Assembly: GCA_023375675.1 (NCBI GenBank)
Contig: JALQBC010000013.1
Span: forward strand, 186,001-250,000
DNA length: 64,000 nucleotides
Origin: Cytospora piceicola
Taxonomy: Eukaryota; Ascomycota; Sordariomycetes; Diaporthales; Cytosporaceae
Direction of reading: 5' to 3'
Shown here: in pieces, positions 57,278-64,000 of the stretch
How positions within the stretch are numbered: position 1 is the first letter of the stretch
Layout: each line of letters begins with the position of its first letter
Notes under the pieces: model-generated
The model's input: the letters and a program-made list of their open reading frames with translations, nothing else
Told to the model about the DNA's origin: nothing
Database searches by the model: none
Translations under genes and position numbers: made by a program

Positions 57278-58507
57278 ATGATTCCCGCAAGATCAGTCGC
57301 ACGCACGGTGCCAAGAGCTGCCCGCTCCATCAAGGCACCTGGAGCTGCTCGTCAAGCCCGTTTCCAATCCACATCATCACACACTGGCAATGCTAGCGGC
57401 GGTACAAACCCATTCGTCGCTGGTTTGGCTGGCGGTGTAGCAGCAGGTGGCATTCTCTATGGCGCGTTCCTGTTCACACCCTCGGGCAAGATGGCAAGTT
57501 CCATCAACAAGGCTACAAAGGAGGGCGCGAAGAAGTACCACGAGGCTGCGAAGAAGATCCAGGAGACCACGCCCGATGCCGACCAAACCTACAAGTACAT
57601 CAAGGACTTCTGCTATTCCTACGTCGCCTGGATCCCAGGCGGCCGGCAGTATGTGGACGTGGTGTTCAAGGACCTCGAGACAGTCCGCAAGAACCACCGT
57701 GACGATGCGGACCGCCTGCTGAATGATGCGTACAAGCAGCTGCAGGATGTCTCCAAGTCTGGCCTGAACATGGAGACCGTGCGTAAGCTATACGAAGTCC
57801 TGGCCGACCTTTCGGCCAAGGTGGCGGACCTCTCCACGGATGCATTGGGTGACATCGTCGACAACCACCCGCAGTTGAAGGAGAAGTTCGGAGGCAGCCT
57901 CGACCAGCTGAGGGACTTGGGCGACCAGTACGGCCCTGAGGCAAAGAAGCAGGTCAACGAGACATGGAAGCAAGTCAGAGAGGTCGCCGCAGGCGGCCTG
58001 ACGGCGGCCAACCTGGACAAGGCACGAAAGATCGTCCAGGAGAAGATTGAGCAGGTCAAGAAGCTTGGTGACAAGGCATGGCAAGAGGGCCTGGAGCAGG
58101 CGAAGCCCTTCCTCGAGAAGAACCCCAAGGTCAAGGAGCTGGTGGAGAAGAACGCCGATGCTCTGAAGCAGGGTAACGCAAAGGAGTTGTTTGAGCGCGC
58201 CAAGAAGGCAGCTGAGTCTGGCTCAACCGGGGACCTTGAGAGCTACGTCAACGAGGCCGTGGAGAAGACCAAGTCCAAGGGCAAGCAGTTGAGTGGAGGC
58301 CTGGGTCTGGAGCAGTACTTCGACAAGATTCCCAACGGCAGCGAGATTCTGCCCAAGCTCCAGCAGCTGAAGGAGGTTGCGGAGAAGCACTCAGAGGAGG
58401 GCGAGAAGCTGTTGAAGGAGACTATTGAAGAGCTCAAGTCGGTGCTCGAGAAGAAGTCTGAGAAGGCCGAGAAGATCGTCAACAAGGCAAAGGAGGATTC
58501 CAAATAG
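57278..58507 (+). CDS. Mitochondrial helical protein with apolipoprotein/LEA-like repeats
   Basis: A single-exon protein of 409 residues. The first 30 residues are rich in Arg, Ala and Ser (IPARSVARTVPRAARSI, then RQARFQSTSS), a clear mitochondrial presequence with a likely cleavage near RFQS. A glycine-rich hydrophobic segment follows (FVAGLAGGVAAGGILYGAFLF, about residues 47-67), suggesting an inner-membrane anchor. The remaining 330 residues are almost all charged amphipathic helix with Lys/Glu heptad-like repeats (for example KARKIVQEKIEQVKKLGDKA), as in apolipoprotein- or LEA-like proteins and coiled coils. The architecture suggests a membrane-anchored scaffold; similarity to MICOS-type subunits is only a thought. 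I chose the ATG at 57278 because it opens the presequence. No specific family recognised. Confidence 0.78.
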   Translation: MIPARSVARTVPRAARSIKAPGAARQARFQSTSSHTGNASGGTNPFVAGLAGGVAAGGILYGAFLFTPSGKMASSINKATKEGAKKYHEAAKKIQETTPDADQTYKYIKDFCYSYVAWIPGGRQYVDVVFKDLETVRKNHRDDADRLLNDAYKQLQDVSKSGLNMETVRKLYEVLADLSAKVADLSTDALGDIVDNHPQLKEKFGGSLDQLRDLGDQYGPEAKKQVNETWKQVREVAAGGLTAANLDKARKIVQEKIEQVKKLGDKAWQEGLEQAKPFLEKNPKVKELVEKNADALKQGNAKELFERAKKAAESGSTGDLESYVNEAVEKTKSKGKQLSGGLGLEQYFDKIPNGSEILPKLQQLKEVAEKHSEEGEKLLKETIEELKSVLEKKSEKAEKIVNKAKEDSK

Positions 58508-60289
58508 ATTCCCTCATGATTACTGTATGAATGACTGGGCATGTGGCATGTCCGCAAGGATTTTGATTTTGGCAGCGAGGACGTCAAAAAGACCCTTTTG
58601 GAAGGAAAATGGAGTTGAGGAGTCAGGGAGTCACTACATAGGTAGATGACTTTGAAACTTTAATCGCAATTGATTTCAACAACCTACCATGGTCCCTCAT
58701 CGCTTGGAAACAAATGGCCCACCAGTCGGGCCATTGACTCGGAACGTACTTGGATCCGAGCTGTTGCAGTTCATCCTTTTTTGCGTGCGTCATTTCTGCG
58801 TGATGATTTCTATGCTTGGGTTTGACCACCGTGCACCCTGCTCTCCACCGACTGCCAAGCCAAGTCCGCAATGACATCAGCTCAACTAACGATACTGCAT
58901 AGTGGTAATAGGTGGGATCAACTGCTGGAGCTTTCCAACGGCTCCAAGTGTTGTGGTCCAGAGACCAGGACCGGGTTATACTGAAGCATCTGCTTACCGG
59001 CGAGGTTACCGACATATGTAGGTAGATGGAAGCTGCGAGGATTGGTGGTGGCACCTTGACATTCCGAACGGAGGGATCTTGGACGGATACGGGGCGGAAA
59101 CTGTACCGCGAGCTACATTTCCCGTTTTTGCTTTTTTCTCTTCACGGGTCATCTTCCCCTCATACATAAAAGATTCTCACCCTCCAAATTTGTGTGCTGC
59201 CATTCGCCTTTGACACCGAGCCGTGCAAACATCATCAATGACCGCGAGAGATCATCAAAGCAAGTCCACCCGCAGACGAGGTCGATTAGCGAAGCTGCAG
59301 CCTGTCATACTCCATGGAGTTGAAGATTGGAAACGTCTGTCAGCACGGCCGCGCGGTACGCCAATCGCGACTCGTACCTCTCCAGTCAGCCTCGCAGGTT
59401 TGCTCATCGTGGCATGTTACAGCTGGTCGCTTCTGAGCATCACTTCGGATCCTGCTCCCAGTGTGTTTCGGATGGTGCGACCGCTGCAGACAATTAGACG
59501 AGGTGTCTTGACGAGCGGCCACGTTTGGTGCGCTGCGAGTGCGCGACCAAGGCTTGACTCATGTTTGATGATCTGTCTTCGCGATCACAGGCGAAAAGGG
59601 GTGGCTCAGTGTTGGATGGTGTGATGCGTACACTGTGGTAGCATACAGCATGCAGCATACATCATGCAGAATGCTAATTAACCATAATCGCATAGGTAAA
59701 AAAGAAGTCTATCCAGACTACCTACCTAGGTAGATACCTAACATAACGCGTTTCGGACGAGCCGGCTGTTCCGTATGCCGGACTTGTGGCGGCACCAGGC
59801 AATTGGGACAGCAGATGACAGGGAATACAGCGGGGTTGGCCCGCCCCACAGCACACCTAGGTGGGCTCCTCCTAGGTAAGCACTGCTGCATCTTCAATGT
59901 TCTGGGTGCGGCCGAACCCGCCAGAGTGGACACAAACCTTGGAACGTTCGCCGGCGCAGATGGCCGTGCGTAAAGATGGTTCCAAAACACCATCTTTAGT
60001 GTCTTTTCCACCTTTCTCCCTTCTCCCTTGTTGTCCCAACTAGAGTTTGACATAATCTGAGTTAACCTCTCTCATGTCCATGTTAGCGTCGCAATCCTAC
60101 CTACTCATCCCTTCCAGAATCATGTGTTTAATGCTTGTCTATTTTTCTTGATATTCGACCACCGGACGGCCCGGAACCTTCCAGTCAGCCTGATTTCGGC
60201 AGTAAAGTAAAGCGCCGGCCTGAACCTTTGCCCATCTTGGCACATTCCTTCTAGTCTGCCGGTACCGCGGCTCTGCCTTGGACGGCAAG
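58508..60289. other. Intergenic region, no supported gene
   Basis: About 1.8 kb between the helical protein and the ABC transporter. ACCTAGGT-type motifs occur at 59717-59745 and 59856-59880. A 133-codon frame at 59223-59624 has no recognisable domain. Confidence 0.55.
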
Positions 60290-63200
60290 ATGGCCTTCCT
60301 GCGCCAGGCGTGGACTCTGACCAAGAAGAACCTCTTGGTCGTTTTCGTGCGCCATTGGTTCTTCACCACCATCCGGGCTTTTGTGGCGCCTATAATTTTT
60401 GTAAGTTGTCCCTGTGCGGTTCGTGGAACCTGTTGCTAACACTCGTTGCTTTGCAGATGTTTATAATATCCTATGCTAAAAACTTTTTCGTTCCTCCCTC
60501 TACCTATGGAATTGGCTCCTCAGCGCCCATACGAAGCCTCGAAGACGCATTTGCCGCCTCGACCGGGGGCCATAATAAAGTTGTCTTTGTAACTAATGGA
60601 TATACCGGCGGAGATATCGAGTCGGTTATCAAGACGGTCTCTGCAAGAGTAGAGGGTGCTGGCAAGACTGTGGAGGTGGTGGAACAAAATAACGACCTTC
60701 TCACCCGGTGTGCAAGTACTTTGCGTGGCGCTACCTCCTGTTTTGGCGCCGCCAGCTTCCACTCTTCACCGACTGAAGGAATATGGGGTACCTGGAACTA
60801 CACAATAAGATCTGATGGCGCCTTTGGAGAGAGGATCTTTGTCGACAGGTCGAATAACGATGTCGAGATTTACACCCTGCCCTTCCAGCGGGCCATCGAC
60901 CAGGCCATTGGAGCTCTGTACGCAAATGGAACGTCTACGAGCATGGCGTCAGGTACGGTCAACGAATATCCCTTCACAGATGAGACCGCTGCGGAGCGAG
61001 ATGCTGTGGTTCGCAGGCTCTATATGCGCGCCCTCATCAATATTCTGGGTGTGGCCTACTTCGTTGGCGTCTGCGGTGTCACTTACCAACTCACCGGACA
61101 GATGGCCTTGGAGCGCGAACTGGGCATGTCACAGCTGGTGGAGGCCATGACACCCGCGAAGAAGTACTGGCATACCCAAGCAGCTAGGCTGTTCTCAAAT
61201 CACCTAGCCTTCGACATCATCTATATCCCAGGGTGGATAATCATGGGGGCTATCGCCCAAAGCCTGTCATTTGTCCATACCAGCGCCGGAATCCTCATCG
61301 TGTACCACATTTTGAGTGGCCTTGCCCTTTCCAGCTTCTCCATCTTGGGCGCCAGCTTTTTCAACAAGGCCCAACTCTCTGGAATCACCGTCACCATGGT
61401 TGCCGTGGTTCTTGCGATCATTGCCCAAGTCGCCGGGCCCTTCAGCACAGCCGCCACCGCTGTCTTGAGTCTTCTGTTTCCCTCGATGAATTATGTATTT
61501 TTTCTTATTTACATGGCACAATTTGAGCGTAAGCAAATGGGCGCCGACCTCGCCATTGCCGCTCCTCGTGGCGAATCCACTCTGCCTGGAATTGTTTTCT
61601 GGGTCTTCCTCATCATTCAAATCTTTGTGTATCCTTTCCTCGGGGCGCTCGTCGAGAGGTGGATGTATGGTACCATCTCAAAGGAGAGGAAGACGACCAC
61701 TTCCTCTCCGGACCATGCGATCGTACTGTCGAAATTCACGAAAACCTGGACCCCCAGTTGGTTCCGCGGAACGTTCCTCCCCAAGCTTGGGCTGGCAGTG
61801 CCCGAGACGGTGTATGCGGTGAATGATCTCAGCATTAAAGCAAGGCGGGGCCAGATCATGGTGTTGCTCGGTGCCAATGGCAGTGGAAAGTCAACGACGT
61901 TGGACTCCATCTCCGGGTTAAATACAATCACAAGCGGCTCGATCGAAATTGACGGGACGGGAGGCCTTGGCCTATGCCCGCAAAAGAATGTACTGTGGGA
62001 TGAACTCACGGTTCTCGAACACGTCCAAATATTCAACGAGCTGAAATCGTCTGGTGGCACGGACAGCAGGGATCAGATCGAGGAACTCATTCGAGCTTGT
62101 GACCTGGGCCACAAGTTAAAGGCGCAGTCCGAAACCTTGTCTGGTGGTCAAAAGAGAAAACTCCAGCTGGCTATGATGTTTACAGGAGGTAGCCGAGTCT
62201 GTTGTGTCGACGAGGTCTCGTCAGGACTCGACCCCCTGTCGAGGCGGAAGATCTGGGACATCCTACTTGCCGAGAGGGGTGAGAGGACGTTCCTTCTGAC
62301 GACTCATTTCCTTGATGAGGCCGATGTTCTCTCCGACTACGTAGCCATTCTTTCGAAGGGCAACCTGAAAGTTAAGGGGACCTCGGTGCAGTTGAAGCAT
62401 GAGGTTGGCGTTGGCTACCGAATCACTGTTCCTAAGGACCAGAAGTTCGTGGCTTCTGAGAAGATCCGACGGAGTGAGACCGCTGACAGAGTGGTCTATT
62501 GGTTTCCTGACTCGGCCGAGGCGTCTAAGCTCATTGGTGAGCTTCGGGTAAACAACGTCAAAGACTACGACATAGTAGGACCAACACTGGAAGACGTCTT
62601 TCTCGCTCTGGCCGAAGAGATGGGCGAGAACAAACTGGAGAACGAAGGTCCACTATCATTGCAGCCTGAAAGCACGTCTGATCCTCTTGACAAAGTACCA
62701 GAGTCTGATACGTCGTCGGATGACTTTAGTGGTTTACGAATGACCGATGGGCGAGGGACCAGCATGGCGAAGCAGACGTCTATTCTTGTTCGCAAACGCT
62801 TCACGATCCTCAAACGGAACTACTCCCCTTACCTAGCTGCGGTTCTTGTCCCGATAATCACCGCTGGCCTGGTTACCCTGTTCCTCAAGAACTACACAGC
62901 AGTTGGCTGCGACCCCGGAGCGCAAGCTAGCAATCCCAAAGTAACCAATCTTGATTCTCTCAAAATCACACCTCTGATCCCCGTCGGGCCATCCAGTCTC
63001 GTGGATATTAATACCCTGACCAATCGTACCGGACTTGAGGCCTCTTCATTTCACCTCGTCGACACCCTTGACGAGTTCAACAGATATATTTCGGACAATT
63101 TCCACGACGTTACACCAGGAGGGATTTTCTTACGACCCTCTCCAGACACCGAGGCCACCATGGCATACATTGGGGATGGTTCCATCGTCTACGGCCTGAT

Positions 63201-64000
63201 TACACAAAATGCGCTTAATAATGCCCTCGAACAGACCTCTATTACGACTTCGTACCAGTCCTTTGCGGTGCCGTTCGCACCCAGCGCGGGCAAGACCCTC
63301 CAACTGATTCTCTATTTTGGCCTGGCCATGTGCGTTTATCCGGCTTTCTTTGCACTATACCCGTGCGTTGAGCGCTTGAGGAATGTCAGGGCACTACACT
63401 ACAGCAATGGTATTCGGGCTGCACCGTTGTGGCTAGCCTACCTGATATTCGATTTCATGTTCGTGTTGATCGTCAGCGCCGTGACGATAGGCATTTTTGT
63501 AGGGGTAAGTGCACAATCCTGATACAAAGTGTGGTGAAGGCCCAGGGATGCTAACGGTTATTAGGCTTCCGGCGTGTGGTACGCGCCAGCATATCTCTTC
63601 GTGGTCTTTTTCCTCTACGGCCTCACCTCAATTCTGCTTTCCTACGTCATCTCACTGGTCACGAAGTCGCAACTGGCTTGCTTCGCCTTCGCCGCTGGTG
63701 GTCAGGCTGTCTTCTTCCTTATATACTTCATCATGGATCTGAGCATTTTGACCTATTCGCCTGCCTACCGAACGACCACGGACCTGACAACCGCGCACTT
63801 CGCGTACTCGATCATAACACCGGCGGGTAATCTGATTCGATCGCTTTTTCTGACTCTCAATGAATTCTCGCTGCTTTGTCGGGATAGTTCCATCGCCTCG
63901 TACCCAGGTGGCCTTACCATCTACGGCGGACCTATCCTCTACCTTACCATTCAGGCTTGCGTTCTCTTCACAGTGCTCGTTTGGTGGGATAGTGGCTACA
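60290..64000 (+). CDS. ABCA-type full transporter, 3' end beyond the window
   Basis: A subfamily A ABC transporter, whose members move lipids or other hydrophobic molecules. Exons 60290-60400, 60457-63504 and 63565 to the window edge. The start MAFLRQAWTLTKKNLLV has a good context and is the usual ABCA N-terminus; helix 1 is split by the first intron (56 bp, GCTAAC branch site). A large non-cytosolic loop follows, then further helices. The first nucleotide-binding domain has Walker A GANGSGKST (509-517), Q-loop CPQKNVLWDE, signature LSGGQKRKLQLAM, Walker B VCCVDEVSSGLDP and switch LLTTHFLDEAD. Walker B has Val where Pro is usual (DEP). The second membrane domain begins near 62810 (RFTILKRNYSPYLAAVLVPI) and continues to the edge; the second ATPase is not in this window. 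Confidence 0.94.

Noticed and set aside
59223..59624. 133-codon plus-strand frame with one hydrophobic stretch
   Set aside because: No signal peptide, domain or codon pattern to support it.

Overview
This is a filamentous ascomycete (Pezizomycotina) window, most likely from a Sordariomycete. Genes are interrupted by short GT-AG introns, mostly 46-141 bp, many with GTATGT or GTAAGT donors and some with visible CTAAC branch sites. The gene set is typical of such fungi: a PTH11-type receptor, a Zn2Cys6 regulator, a CPS1/DIP2 protein, an eqolisin protease and fungal DUF families. No bacterial, viral or CRISPR features were seen, and no convincing tRNA or rRNA. I rebuilt 17 gene models from splice signals and reading frame; the spliced models given in full have lengths divisible by three.

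Layout, left to right. 0-3.3 kb: an unidentified partial minus-strand gene, then a LAMMER dual-specificity kinase. 7.9-11.8 kb: a sideroflexin (mitochondrial amino-acid carrier) divergent from an MFS transporter. 13.5-17.2 kb: an Stm1-like RGG ribosome-binding protein and a DUF4419 protein. 17.9-24.4 kb: a small orphan, a Zn2Cys6 regulator divergent from a short-chain dehydrogenase, and a DUF7053 protein. 26.0-29.6 kb: a seven-helix rhodopsin/PTH11-like protein and a secreted-looking protein with an SH3 domain. 30.7-36.5 kb: CPS1/DIP2. 40.2-44.5 kb: low-affinity cAMP phosphodiesterase, convergent with a flavin-reductase-like protein. 45.6-49.4 kb: a HOL1-like MFS transporter, then a decayed gene with fucosyltransferase-like fragments. 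53.1-55.9 kb: a glutamic endopeptidase convergent with a mitochondrial-carrier-like protein. 57.3-64 kb: a helical mitochondrial protein and an ABCA-type transporter that runs off the right edge.

Most genes are unrelated housekeeping or environmental-response genes. The only pairing that suggests a functional unit is the divergent regulator/dehydrogenase pair at 18.6-22.3 kb. Several genes belong to signalling (LAMMER kinase, cAMP phosphodiesterase, receptor-like protein).

The least explained signals lie between genes. A palindromic ACCTAGGT-type motif is scattered through almost all intergenic gaps, there is a perfect 11-bp hairpin at 37.2 kb, and several gaps of 3-5 kb have no gene. I found no clear evidence for a wholly new multi-gene system. 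The best leads are the dispersed palindromes, the secreted-looking SH3 protein and the decayed gene at 48.3-49.4 kb.
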